Positions 9,624-17,727 of a DNA stretch of 64,000 nucleotides are shown here, piece by piece. The notes beneath the pieces are model-generated. The model was given only the letters and a program-made list of their open reading frames with translations. It did not search any database and had not been told where the DNA came from. Both the position numbers and the translations under genes were made by a program. The stretch comes from Leptospiraceae bacterium (GTDB lineage Bacteria > Spirochaetota > Leptospiria > Leptospirales > Leptospiraceae), in assembly GCA_024233835.1 (NCBI GenBank), contig JACKPC010000001.1, positions 1,550,001-1,614,000 on the forward strand. Direction: 5' to 3'. Every line of letters begins with the position of its first letter. Position 1 is the first letter of the stretch.

Positions 9624-9675
9624 TTTTTCAGAATAATCTACAAATTTAGTTTAGGAATTTAAAAAGACAAGAGTT
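9623..9675. repeat. Leader repeat B
   Basis: This stretch is nearly identical to the first 53 bases of leader C at 10962 (TTTTTTCAGAATAATCTAC, then TTTAGTTTAGGA and AAAAAGACAAGAGTTT). Its right end covers the last codons of the DUF2442 gene (LSF-stop), so the repeat includes a gene 3' end plus the following leader. Confidence 0.8.
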
Positions 9676-9955
9676 TCTGTAATGGATCTTCTTCTACTTC
9701 AATACTTTCTTCATATAATACAGCAGGATCTAAGTCGATGCAGTTATAAGGATCAAAAGTACCGCTTACATCCCAGGCCAGAGTATTATTCATTACTGTA
9801 CATTTTTCAAAAAAAAACGACTCATCCTGTAATTTACAAAAAACTCCCTTATCTATAAGATGACTGATGTCATAGAGTTTAATCTTACCATCATCAAAAT
9901 ATAGGTATACTTTATGATTTTCAGTTGGGAAAACTTGAACTATTTTAGGTATCAT
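9659..9955 (-). CDS. DUF2442 protein
   Basis: This 98-aa protein matches DUF2442: an N-terminal IVQVFPTENHKVYLYFDDG strand pair, then YDISHLI and a FDPYNCIDLDPAVLYE-type tail. DUF2442 genes commonly follow DUF4160 genes, as here, where the broken DUF4160 reading frame ends 15 bases upstream. The pair is widespread on accessory DNA and is often suspected to be toxin-antitoxin-like, but its activity is not something I can derive from sequence. Its last codons lie in leader repeat B. Confidence 0.85.
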   Translation of the reverse strand: MIPKIVQVFPTENHKVYLYFDDGKIKLYDISHLIDKGVFCKLQDESFFFEKCTVMNNTLAWDVSGTFDPYNCIDLDPAVLYEESIEVEEDPLQKLLSF

Positions 9956-9970
9956 TAAAATTCTCCAGTA

Positions 9971-10217
9971 TCAAATCGGGTCAATTTTTTTTATTTCTCC
10001 ATGCTGCATGGCTGATTCCCAGTTTTCTAATAACTCATTCTGACCAGGCTAAAACTAACTTTAATTGCCTGGAAGGAAGAGCACCCTTTATAATTACAGA
10101 GTTATTTATATCAACGATAGCCTGTAAGTCTCCATATTCTGCATGGAAATGGGGTGGCATGTGATCATTCCAATACATGTATATTTTAATACCAAAAAAT
10201 TCCGAAACAAGTGGCAT
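9971..10217 (-). pseudogene. DUF4160 gene, frameshifted
   Basis: The first 60 codons (10217 to 10035) encode a clear DUF4160 start: FFGIKIYMYWNDHMPPHFHA, then LPSRQLKLVLAWSE and a premature stop. The conserved C-terminal end continues in another frame as NELLENWESAMQHGEIKKIDPI with a stop at 9971, recognisable from intact family members, which have a few more residues before ELLENW. A small indel has therefore broken the gene. AAAGGATAGAAT supplies the ribosome site. It lies between an unknown 84-aa gene and its usual partner DUF2442. Confidence 0.85.
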
Positions 10218-10218
10218 A

Positions 10219-10240
10219 TTCTATCCTTTCTATATATAAA
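10219..10240. repeat. 22-bp junction repeat, copy 2
   Basis: Identical to 5951-5972. Here it covers the last codons of the 84-aa gene (SFYI-stop) and the ribosome site of the DUF4160 gene. Confidence 0.85.
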
Positions 10241-10484
10241 AACTAAAGACTTCCAGTCTTCCTTTTATCTTTGTTAGAATTACTTCAGCAATATATCTGC
10301 ACCACCCAACCGCGCGGTTTAAAAGATCGACTTGATGATTGGCTCGTGTTGAAGAACCATCTGCTTTTAGTGGCTTCCCGCAAATTCCGTACTTATAGAT
10401 GTCTTTCTTTTCATTATCTATAATTTGATAAAGATGATGTTCTTCTTCACTATCATGTGAATTACCATGAACTTTTTTTGCCAT
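10230..10484 (-). CDS. Small uncharacterised protein, probably C-terminally altered
   Basis: This 84-aa protein starts MAKKVHGNSHDSEEEHHLYQ and contains YKYGICGKPLKADGSS and RAVGWCRYIAEVILTKIKGR. The pattern resembles short Bacteroidetes/Leptospira proteins I remember only loosely, in which a charged segment follows the GR. Here LEVFSFYI and a stop follow, falling in the 22-bp junction repeat, so the original tail may be lost. AAGGT precedes ATG 10484, and the gene starts four bases after the DUF4240 stop, so it belongs to the same transcription unit. No catalytic motif is visible and I assign no function. Confidence 0.6.
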   Translation of the reverse strand: MAKKVHGNSHDSEEEHHLYQIIDNEKKDIYKYGICGKPLKADGSSTRANHQVDLLNRAVGWCRYIAEVILTKIKGRLEVFSFYI

Positions 10485-10488
10485 CTTC

Positions 10489-10950
10489 TTACCTTTCTAT
10501 AAACTCTTTGATGCTGAGTTCTTTTCCTTTACCCCAGGCTTCCCTGTTGAAATAGGTTTCATACAATCGTTTGGGAGAATACTCCCAGTCTTCCTTTCCG
10601 GTTTTTTGGGTATATGCGTCTTTTGCTACATATAAAAGGTCTTCGGATGTATCAGCGGGCATTTGTTCCGGGTTTTCGATGACACTGTAATAAAACTTTT
10701 TTCCTTTTTCTACAGTTGAGACGCGGGAATATAAGAAACTATCAACCGAGAATGAATCTTCTTCTGAATAGCCTACAGCTTTTGCATATTCCGGGCCATC
10801 GAGTTTAAAGAGTAAGTCTGTAAGAATTTCCTCAAATGAGTAAATTTCGGATATAGTTCTTTTGGAAAGATTATCTACCAGAACATCGATATTGAGTGCA
10901 TTATTTTCTTCAGCTTCCTGTAGTATTTCCCAGAATTGGTTTTCTTCCAC
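10489..10950 (-). CDS. DUF4240 protein
   Basis: This 153-aa protein starts at GTG 10950, seven bases after GGAG. It matches DUF4240: an N-terminal FWEILQEA helix, acidic central helices, YFNREAWGKGKELSI near the end, and an overall acidic composition. The function of the family is unknown to me; members are cytoplasmic and often strain-variable. It heads the cassette DUF4240, 84-aa gene, DUF4160, DUF2442. Its 3' end occurs twice more in the island as scars (9590 and 5242), and its leader recurs as copies A and B. Confidence 0.78.
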   Translation of the reverse strand: MEENQFWEILQEAEENNALNIDVLVDNLSKRTISEIYSFEEILTDLLFKLDGPEYAKAVGYSEEDSFSVDSFLYSRVSTVEKGKKFYYSVIENPEQMPADTSEDLLYVAKDAYTQKTGKEDWEYSPKRLYETYFNREAWGKGKELSIKEFIER

Positions 10951-10961
10951 TTCCTTACTCC

Positions 10962-11105
10962 TTTTTTCAGAATAATCTACAAATTTAGTTTAGGATTTTA
11001 AAAAGACAAGAGTTTTACAGTCATAAATGTGAAAAAATTATGAAATAGGGACTTTATACATATTTCGGATAAACATCCACAGTTTTCGTTCCGCATTTCA
11101 CTGAT
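10962..11105. repeat. Leader repeat C, upstream of DUF4240
   Basis: This is the most complete copy of the leader shared with 9410-9555 and 9623-9675. On the minus strand it contains TTGTCTTTTTAA, matching the LSF-stop end of DUF2442, followed by the AAAAAAGGAG leader of the DUF4240 gene. It probably carries the cassette promoter; I could not single out a convincing -10/-35 pair. Confidence 0.75.
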
Positions 11106-11130
11106 ATACAACCCCTATATAAGCGATATA

Positions 11131-11245
11131 CAGTCCATATCATAGTAATGAAACAGTCCGTATCATAGTAATAGAACAGTTCGTATTATAGTAATGAAAC
11201 GGTTCGTATTATAGTAATGAAACGGTCTGTATCATAGTAATAATA
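11131..11245. repeat. 23-bp tandem repeat, five copies
   Basis: Five head-to-tail copies of a 23-base unit (consensus CAGTCCGTATCATAGTAATG plus AAA) start at 11131, 11154, 11177, 11200 and 11223. Units differ by one to four substitutions, with the spacing kept exactly. A partial sixth unit may follow. The unit is AT-rich and not a multiple of three, and no reading frame runs through it. It may be an iterated protein-binding site or a minisatellite. Confidence 0.9.
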
Positions 11246-11436
11246 CGTCCCTATTTCAGTGATATTCTGTAGTAAGCAGCTCAGTTTATACTTCGATTTT
11301 TCTCATCACGAGCACCGGAAGTTAAGAGAAAGTGTTAATACGAGTGAGTTTACTGATGTTACCCAAAAAGCGCTTGTTAAGAAAGCTCATTCTATACGAA
11401 TGAGCGATTTACAGCAGATGATTATGCCAAACTGCA
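11246..11436. other. Remainder of a 486-base gap without a clear gene
   Basis: With leader C and the 23-bp array this completes the gap 10951-11436. A 64-codon plus-strand frame begins near 11259, but it has no ribosome site, no recognisable motif, and ends inside the MFS gene, so I do not annotate it. This is the right-hand edge of the island. Confidence 0.5.
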
Positions 11437-12642
11437 TCAAGAAGCTACTTTGAGTTTTCGGGAAATGAATATGCAAATCACTGTAGCGCAACAGGCCATG
11501 ATTCCGACTTTCGGATAATTCAAAAGCTCCTTATTACTGGATTCAACAAGAATCATACCGGAAATTAAAGAGGCAAGGCCGGCTGAAACCTGTTGAATAG
11601 ACGAATTTACGCTCATAAAACCACCCCTATTTTCCGGGTGGACGGATGAGGTTATCATGGCCATAGCCGGAATGAAACGGCCGGAAACAAGGATAAAGAA
11701 AAGGGTAGTAGCCAGCAGAACATAAAGAATTTCGAGCTTCGGCAGGTTCGTAACAATTATAATCGGAACCATAGAAAGGCCTGCTATTGTCATGAACACC
11801 GGTTGCTTGCCAAATTTATCAGCGAGAGAGCCTATTATACGGGCAGTAAAAAAGGTAGCTCCTCCACCGAAAAGATAAACATAGGCAAGCTGTTTTTCAC
11901 TCAGTCCTACATTGGAAACGAGATAGGGTGCAATAAAAGGTATTACCGAAAAACCGGCAAACATAAGGGTCATAATCAGGCTAAAAGACCATAGGTGGTT
12001 AGGATTACGAAAAATCGCCAGAAGAGCCTTAAAGGGATTATGTGGATTTTTAGGTTTTCTTGTGAGGTGTTCTCGAACCGGAGGGTGTAAAAAATGGGAG
12101 AAAAGAATAATAATTGTGCTTATAGCAGCAAGAGAATAGAAAGGCATTCTCCAGGTAAAGAGGGTAGCGAGGTAAAGTCCTATGGGTACCCCGGCTACAG
12201 AAGCTACAGAAAAGGCAGACATAATGGTACCGGTGGCTTTTCCTCTTCTTTCATAAGGAATCAAATCTCCTACTATGGAGAAAATCGTCGCTCCTAAAAC
12301 TCCGCCGAAAGCTCCTGCCAGGGTTCTGGCTAAGAGAAGAGTTTCATAGGAAGGAGCGAAGCCGCAGGATAGAGTTCCGATAATAAAACCGAGGTAAGAA
12401 GTGTTCAAACTGGCTTTTCTATCAAATTTATCAATAAAGAGAGCACTTACAAGACCTGCAAAACCTGCACTAAAGGTATAGGAAGAAACTATCAGGCCGA
12501 ACTGTCTGGGATTAATAGAGAAAAACTTCATCAACTGGGGCCCTAAGGGCATGATGATTACGAAATCCAGAATATGGGTAAACTGTATACAGGCCAGTAG
12601 AGCTAAAAGCTGCCATTCTTTGATTTTTAATTTTGGTTTCAT
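11437..12642 (-). CDS. MFS transporter (DHA1-type drug/metabolite exporter)
   Basis: This 401-aa membrane protein has about 12 hydrophobic segments. Family motifs are visible: DKFDRKASLNTSYLG after TM2, RTLAGAFGGVLGA in TM4, and YERRGKATGTIMSAFSVASVAGVPIG in TM5, the motif C of proton-driven antiporters of the DHA1 group. It is expected in the inner membrane as an exporter; the substrate cannot be read from sequence. ATG 12642 lies three bases after the xseB stop, so it is the last gene of the minus-strand run 15861-11437. Confidence 0.88.
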   Translation of the reverse strand: MKPKLKIKEWQLLALLACIQFTHILDFVIIMPLGPQLMKFFSINPRQFGLIVSSYTFSAGFAGLVSALFIDKFDRKASLNTSYLGFIIGTLSCGFAPSYETLLLARTLAGAFGGVLGATIFSIVGDLIPYERRGKATGTIMSAFSVASVAGVPIGLYLATLFTWRMPFYSLAAISTIIILFSHFLHPPVREHLTRKPKNPHNPFKALLAIFRNPNHLWSFSLIMTLMFAGFSVIPFIAPYLVSNVGLSEKQLAYVYLFGGGATFFTARIIGSLADKFGKQPVFMTIAGLSMVPIIIVTNLPKLEILYVLLATTLFFILVSGRFIPAMAMITSSVHPENRGGFMSVNSSIQQVSAGLASLISGMILVESSNKELLNYPKVGIMACCATVICIFISRKLKVAS

Positions 12643-12645
12643 AAA

Positions 12646-12924
12646 CTAAAAGAGAATATCCTCGTCATCTGCCAGGCCTTTTTTTGGTTTTTCTTTACGG
12701 GCCGGCTCTTTTTTTAACTTTCCTTCCGGACTTTTCGAGAGCATCTCAATTTTTCCTTCGGCTTCCTTTAAAAGTTCTGTGCAGGTATGTTTTAATTCCA
12801 TTCCTCTTTCATAAGCTTTTATGGAATCTTCCAGACTCAACTGTCCTCTTTCTAATTTTTCCGTAATATCTTCCAGTTCTTTTATGGCATCCTCAAAGGA
12901 TATTTTTTCTGTTTTCTTAGTCAT
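12646..12924 (-). CDS. xseB: Exodeoxyribonuclease VII small subunit
   Basis: This 92-aa protein contains the XseB core FEDAIKELEDITEKLERGQL, SLEDSIKAYERGMEL and LKEAEGKIEML as a helical hairpin, then a lysine-rich tail ending DDEDILF. Several small subunits bind the XseA C-terminal helices to form exonuclease VII, which degrades single-stranded DNA in repair. It overlaps the end of xseA by 8 bases, so the subunits are made in a coupled fashion. Length is slightly above the usual 70-85 residues because of the tail. Confidence 0.95.
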   Translation of the reverse strand: MTKKTEKISFEDAIKELEDITEKLERGQLSLEDSIKAYERGMELKHTCTELLKEAEGKIEMLSKSPEGKLKKEPARKEKPKKGLADDEDILF

Positions 12925-14191
12925 TACGTATCTCCTTTACTTCGACTTCGAGTCTTCCTTTTGAAAGAATGATTTCGAGACTTTCTCCACTTTTTACTTC
13001 CCGAATATCTTTAATTACCTGTTTATTATGATTTCGTAAAACGGAATATCCCCGTTTGAGTGTGGAAAGGGGAGAAAAGCTTTCCAGCCTGCCCTCGATT
13101 ACGGCAAAAGACTTTCCTGCTTTTTCGAGTTTTGCTTTCATATAGAGAGGAAGTCGGTCATAATTTTGCAGGGCATTTTTTTTCAAGGAAAGATAGTTTT
13201 TTCCTATATAACCGAGACGCTCCATCATTTCGTCGAGTTTTTGCATCTTCTCGTGTAATAGAGTTTTGGGTTCTTCAAAAAACCTGCGTCTGGACAAAGA
13301 TTGTAATTTTTCTTTTCCATATTGAAGCCTTGTATTTAAAGATCGTGAGAGTTTCTCCTCTATTTCTGAAAAATAGTCTTCGTATTCTTCCATTTCCGGC
13401 ACGGCCAGTTTGGCTGCTGCTGTAGGTGTTGGAGCGTAGTTATCGGCAGCAAAGTCGCTTAGTAGAGAGTCAACCTGGTGACCTACTGCGGAGATAATCG
13501 GAACCCTCGAATGATAAAAAGCCATCACTACCTTTTCTTCGTTAAAAGCCATGAGGTCTTCAAAACTTCCTCCGCCCCTACCGGCGATGATTACATCTAC
13601 CTCGAATTCAGGCTGGTTCAAAGCTTCAATAGCCCGGATAATCGAATCGGGAGCCTGTGGTCCCTGTACCTGACAGGGTGCAATGAGAATATTAATATTC
13701 GGGTAACGTTCTTTGGCAATCCGGAGGATGTCTTCTAAAGCTGCTCCATAGCCCGAAGTAGCAATTCCGAGAGTGCGGGGAAGCCTCGGTACGGGTCGTT
13801 TTCTTTCGGGGTTAAAAATTCCTTTTTGCTCTAATTCCTTTTTAAGTTTTTCAATTTTAAGAAGAATTTCTCCCCGGCCTATTTCTTCTAATTGGTTGAC
13901 ATTGATATTATAACTACCACCGGCTTCATAAACGGAAAGATTTCCATATACCTGTACTTCCATTCCATCTTTTAGAGGCCTTCCCTTGTAGGAACGAAAG
14001 GCATAAGAAAAAAAAGTGCAACGAATAATACTGGAGCTATCCTTCAAAGAAAAATACTTATGACCGGTACCGGAACTGGAGTAATTGGAAATTTCTCCCC
14101 GCACCCAGATATTTTTGAACTCCGGGTTTGCATTCAGGGTATCTTTGACATTGCGATTGATTTCCGAAACGGTATAAATTTTCTTATCCAA
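12917..14191 (-). CDS. xseA: Exodeoxyribonuclease VII large subunit
   Basis: This 424-aa protein has the XseA order: an N-terminal OB fold (VSEINRNVKDTLNANPEFKN, IWVRGEISNYS), a catalytic domain with RPVPRLPRTLGIATSGYGAA and IIAGRGGGSFEDLMAFN, AVGHQVDSLLSDFAAD and APTPTAAAKLAVP, then long coiled-coil helices and the ending LKRGYSVLRN. It cleaves single-stranded DNA into oligonucleotides together with XseB. The start is TTG 14191, supported by AAGGAAG seven bases upstream; it begins two bases after the AI-2E family transporter stop. It lies in a five-gene minus-strand run. Confidence 0.96.
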   Translation of the reverse strand: MDKKIYTVSEINRNVKDTLNANPEFKNIWVRGEISNYSSSGTGHKYFSLKDSSSIIRCTFFSYAFRSYKGRPLKDGMEVQVYGNLSVYEAGGSYNINVNQLEEIGRGEILLKIEKLKKELEQKGIFNPERKRPVPRLPRTLGIATSGYGAALEDILRIAKERYPNINILIAPCQVQGPQAPDSIIRAIEALNQPEFEVDVIIAGRGGGSFEDLMAFNEEKVVMAFYHSRVPIISAVGHQVDSLLSDFAADNYAPTPTAAAKLAVPEMEEYEDYFSEIEEKLSRSLNTRLQYGKEKLQSLSRRRFFEEPKTLLHEKMQKLDEMMERLGYIGKNYLSLKKNALQNYDRLPLYMKAKLEKAGKSFAVIEGRLESFSPLSTLKRGYSVLRNHNKQVIKDIREVKSGESLEIILSKGRLEVEVKEIRND

Positions 14192-14193
14192 GT

Positions 14194-15351
14194 TTAAGCT
14201 TCCTTTTTAAAACCAATAAGTCGCAAAATTTCTCTTGTGGAATGAGTAATTTTATAACTCAACCAGAAATCCCAGAGAATGACAATCAGGGTCACAGCAG
14301 CAGGGCCGAGTATAACACCTAAAATCCCGAATTCTTTTAAACCACCCAGTAAGGCTAAAAACAGAAGGAATGGGTGTATCTTGAGTTTCTTGTCAAGTAT
14401 ACTGGGTTTTAAGAGGTTTTCAAATATAAGATAGAAACTAAAAGATAGACTCATCAGGATTAGAGCCGAAACCCAGTTGTTCTCAAAAATACCCAGATAA
14501 AGCCCGGCAGGAAGCCAGACAACCATGGTTCCGACAATCGGGATTAAAGAGAATATGGCAGCTATACTCCCGTAAAGAACGGGAGAAGGAATTCCTAAAA
14601 AGAAGAGAATTAGACCTACTGCGAGACCCTGCAAGAAGGAAATAAAGAGATTACCTTTCACAATGGTTTTTAAAGCATCGGCGATTCGAATTCCAATTTT
14701 ATCTTTGATTTCTTCCGAAAAAGGAAGGATGGAGAGAAGAAAGCTTTCCAGTTTATACCCATCCTTATAAAAGAAGAAAATAAGCAGAAAACCAAAGAAA
14801 AAGTTGATGAGAATCCCTACCGGTAAACGAATTCCACCTAAAATCAGGGTAGCGGCATTACTTACGATTCCATAGATACTGTCAATATTGAGAATATCTC
14901 CATAAGAACCTACAATATCTCTATAGATGGCCGGGAATTGTATCCAGAAAAATTCCGTATCGGTAACAAGGTCTGTAAAAAAAGGAGTATTTAAAAGGCG
15001 AAGGAGTATCTTATCTTCGCTCAGATTGACTTTCAAAATGAACAGGAAACCTAAAAACTCACTGACCAGGGTTCTCAGAATAAAAAAGGAGGGGACTACG
15101 ATAATTACTAAAACCAGTATTATCATAAGCCAGGGTGCTAAGGGTTTAAAACGAAGACCTAACCTGCGTTTTAGGCGCATGTAATAGTCTCTTGAAGCCA
15201 TATAAAAAATTAAGGCAATAAAGGAAGTCCAGAAGAACGAGCGATATACAAAAAACACCAGGATTGATGTAAGAATAAAAAGGCCTAAGAGAATAAAACC
15301 CAGAAGGTAGTCTTCTTTTTTTTGTTCTATAGGTGTTTCTATTTCGCTCAT
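14194..15351 (-). CDS. AI-2E family transporter (PF01594)
   Basis: This 385-aa integral membrane protein has about eight hydrophobic segments. It shows the typical long periplasmic loop after TM3 and the conserved C-terminal features GNLFISFLQGLAVGLILFFLGIPSP, IPIVGTMVVWLPAG and GGLKEFGILGVILGPAAV. Family members export AI-2 in E. coli (TqsA) or act as antiporters in other bacteria, so the substrate is uncertain. It sits between a secreted protein gene and xseA with spacings of 9 and 2 bases, so one transcript is likely. Confidence 0.9.
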   Translation of the reverse strand: MSEIETPIEQKKEDYLLGFILLGLFILTSILVFFVYRSFFWTSFIALIFYMASRDYYMRLKRRLGLRFKPLAPWLMIILVLVIIVVPSFFILRTLVSEFLGFLFILKVNLSEDKILLRLLNTPFFTDLVTDTEFFWIQFPAIYRDIVGSYGDILNIDSIYGIVSNAATLILGGIRLPVGILINFFFGFLLIFFFYKDGYKLESFLLSILPFSEEIKDKIGIRIADALKTIVKGNLFISFLQGLAVGLILFFLGIPSPVLYGSIAAIFSLIPIVGTMVVWLPAGLYLGIFENNWVSALILMSLSFSFYLIFENLLKPSILDKKLKIHPFLLFLALLGGLKEFGILGVILGPAAVTLIVILWDFWLSYKITHSTREILRLIGFKKEA

Positions 15352-15360
15352 ATACCCGGC

Positions 15361-15861
15361 TTAGAACTGGTTCTTGTAAAATAGAAAAACAAATCGAGAA
15401 TTTTGTTGCTCTGAAATCTGGATAGTAATGATTCGACGACTTAAGGTCTCCAGAAGAATGATATGGGAATTTTCTTTCTTCTCTTTTTGTAAAACTCGAA
15501 GTTCTTTTTCTTTAGAAAGGGTTTCATAAAAAAGCAGTAAATCATCTATCCCCAGAGATGTCCTGTAAGCAAAACTAATTTCTGCATCCGGATAAAAACT
15601 TCCCCGGTAACGTGTGGAATAGACGTATTCCGCAGAACGGGGTATGTAACCCCTGGCAAAAAAATCGGGAATTCGACTGGGATTCTTAAAAATAGTCAGT
15701 CTATCAAAAAGAAGGATTTCCTCCTCCTGGTTTGGAACGGGCGTATCACTCAATTCTTCGGGAAGTTTTGCAGAGGGAATACTGGTTTTATTACCGGGAA
15801 CTGCTAAAAGCCCGGCAAGACCGAAAAATAGAATAAAAATCCAATTATAACGCATAAACAT
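15361..15861 (-). CDS. Secreted protein of unknown function
   Basis: This 166-aa protein begins with a hydrophobic segment, WIFILFFGLAGLLAVPGN, that looks like a signal peptide or single anchor. The rest is predicted extracytoplasmic: a charged region, then PRSAEYVYSTRYRGSFYPDAE and DLLLFYETLSKEKELRVLQ, which reads like a small alpha/beta domain. I recognise no family. It is the first gene of the run leading to xseA/xseB and is divergent from the flagellar operon across a 202-base gap that probably holds promoters for both. Confidence 0.65.
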   Translation of the reverse strand: MFMRYNWIFILFFGLAGLLAVPGNKTSIPSAKLPEELSDTPVPNQEEEILLFDRLTIFKNPSRIPDFFARGYIPRSAEYVYSTRYRGSFYPDAEISFAYRTSLGIDDLLLFYETLSKEKELRVLQKEKKENSHIILLETLSRRIITIQISEQQNSRFVFLFYKNQF

Positions 15862-16063
15862 ATTAGGTTAGCATTGCAATAGGCATAAAGATGTAAAGCG
15901 TAATTCAGGTAAATCCAAACACTGAGCTGAAGGGCTTGTTCTTAGTGAAGTCAGAGTATAAGCCGGCTATAGGTTTTTTAAGCATATACTAAACTACTGA
16001 TTATTTTTCTTAAAAACTAAAGATTTTTTCCCATCCTTCGATGATTGTCCTGTAGGGGTACGT

Positions 16064-17725
16064 ATGATTATTTCTGATGAGCAATCCCAATCCGGTATTA
16101 TGAGCTTTTTTGGTTCCAAACCAGTGGAAAGAAAGCTTCCTGATGATACAGGCTCGGTAAATTTCATTGAACTTTTAAAACAAAAGGGTAAAGAAGAAGT
16201 GGAGCCCTTTCCTTCTCCTGCACCTGAGGCTGAAAAAGTTTCCGAACCAAAGAGTTTCGGACTTTTAGAAACTATCGACAACCGTTTTGCTCCTGTACAA
16301 AGGGAAGAAAGTCCCGAGTCGAGTTCTAAAGCCTTTCAACCTGTAGAAAATAAACCAATAAAAGAAGAAACATCTTCCTTCCGGGCTTTACAGAGAGAAG
16401 ACAAACCCCTGAAACTAGAGAGAAAGCCGGACACCGTTTCCGAGAAAAATACGAATTCCGAAAAGGAAATCGAAAGAAAGGTAGTTTCAAAAGAAACAGA
16501 ACCTGTCCGTAAGGAAGGGCTTGAAAAGTCGGAAAACACGGTTTCGGAAGAAAAAGTTGAAAATAGGGTTTCCGAAAAGGAAGTTCGGACGGACACGAAA
16601 AAAGCGGTAAACGAGTATGAAAAGAATACCGCGAAGGGTAAAGCTCCGGAAAAGAAAGCAAAGGCTGAAGATTCTAAACCTTCAAATGAATCCGTATTTG
16701 CATTTATAGAACCCCAGGAAAAAAAGTCCAATAAAGAATCTAAAAAACTGGAAACTTCGGACCTTAAGTCCGGCATGAAGGTTAAAGAAGGAAAAGTTTC
16801 GGAAGAGCTGAAAAAAGCAGAGAAATTAGAAAATCTCGATTCCGAAAACCTGAAAACCGAGAAAAAGCAGGAAGTAAAGCTGGATAAGCTCAGCCTGAAA
16901 GCCATTATAGAAGAAAATAAGGGGCAGGGAGAAGAAAAAGTTTCCAGACTCTCCGAAAAGAATGAAGTTTCCGAAAAAGGGAAAGGTCATTCCGAAAAAA
17001 TAGAAAATAATCGTTTTACTTTTAGTTTTGAAACCGGCAGGCAGCCGGAAACGAATCAAAAACAGGAAGGTAAGCTGCAACAGCAAAGAAACGCCTCCGC
17101 TACCGAGACTACTAAACTTTCGGATGCTTTTCTTCAGAAAGCGAGTTCTTCACAAACCGGAACCGGTTCTGAAAATGGAAATCAGTCCCGCTCGGAGGAT
17201 TTTCTAACGAATCTGAATCAAACCTTTAACCGAATTACGAAAGATTCGGCGAATCCTGAGGTTCAGACCGAAAAATTTGTGAGCAGAGAAGCTTTTAAAA
17301 ACTCTCTTTCTGAACTGGTGCAAAAAGCGAGGGTGAATATTGTAGAAAATGGCAGAAATTCTGCCCAGATTTCTCTCTATCCCCGTGAACTGGGTAAAAT
17401 GACCCTGAATATCAGTGTTTTACAGGATAAGGTAGAAGGAAGGGTTTTAGTTGAATCAGAAGCTATTAAAAATATTTTATTATCCGAAATCAATGGTTTG
17501 AAAACCGATTTGAAACTGGCGGGTTTAAATTTGGAAAACATCCAGATCGATGTTCGTCAGGAAGGAGATTTTCTATCTGAATACGCCGAAAACCGCGAGA
17601 GAAGTGATGAGGGAGAAAAATCACAATCTTCCGGTAAGGCAACAAAAGAAGAGGATTTTATCGATGAGGTTGAGGATGCGGGCTATGAGCCTGAGTCTAA
17701 GCGCGTACTGGATATAAAGGTGTAA
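16064..17725 (+). CDS. fliK: FliK-like flagellar hook-length control protein
   Basis: This 553-aa protein has a long low-complexity region rich in Lys, Glu and Ser (about residues 90-330), where SEK- and KEE-like words recur. A folded C-terminal Flg_hook domain follows at about 410-505 (SLYPRELGKMTLNISVLQD, ENIQIDVRQ), which in FliK switches the export gate once the hook reaches its length. The disordered region fits the ruler role of FliK. It lies three bases before flgD and upstream of flgE, the usual order. A GTAGGGGT-like site precedes the ATG. FliK proteins vary so much that only the C-terminal domain and the context support the name. Confidence 0.88.
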   Translation: MIISDEQSQSGIMSFFGSKPVERKLPDDTGSVNFIELLKQKGKEEVEPFPSPAPEAEKVSEPKSFGLLETIDNRFAPVQREESPESSSKAFQPVENKPIKEETSSFRALQREDKPLKLERKPDTVSEKNTNSEKEIERKVVSKETEPVRKEGLEKSENTVSEEKVENRVSEKEVRTDTKKAVNEYEKNTAKGKAPEKKAKAEDSKPSNESVFAFIEPQEKKSNKESKKLETSDLKSGMKVKEGKVSEELKKAEKLENLDSENLKTEKKQEVKLDKLSLKAIIEENKGQGEEKVSRLSEKNEVSEKGKGHSEKIENNRFTFSFETGRQPETNQKQEGKLQQQRNASATETTKLSDAFLQKASSSQTGTGSENGNQSRSEDFLTNLNQTFNRITKDSANPEVQTEKFVSREAFKNSLSELVQKARVNIVENGRNSAQISLYPRELGKMTLNISVLQDKVEGRVLVESEAIKNILLSEINGLKTDLKLAGLNLENIQIDVRQEGDFLSEYAENRERSDEGEKSQSSGKATKEEDFIDEVEDAGYEPESKRVLDIKV

Positions 17726-17727
17726 AT

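Noticed and set aside
11131..11245. Second possible CRISPR-like array
   Set aside because: 23-bp units abut without spacers and no cas gene is present.
11259..11453. 64-codon plus-strand frame beside the MFS gene
   Set aside because: No ribosome site, no recognisable motif, overlaps the end of the MFS gene and adjoins repeats.
16336..16905. Ser/Phe-rich minus-strand frame opposite fliK
   Set aside because: It is the mirror of the Lys/Glu-rich repeats of the FliK-like protein; composition explains the open frame.
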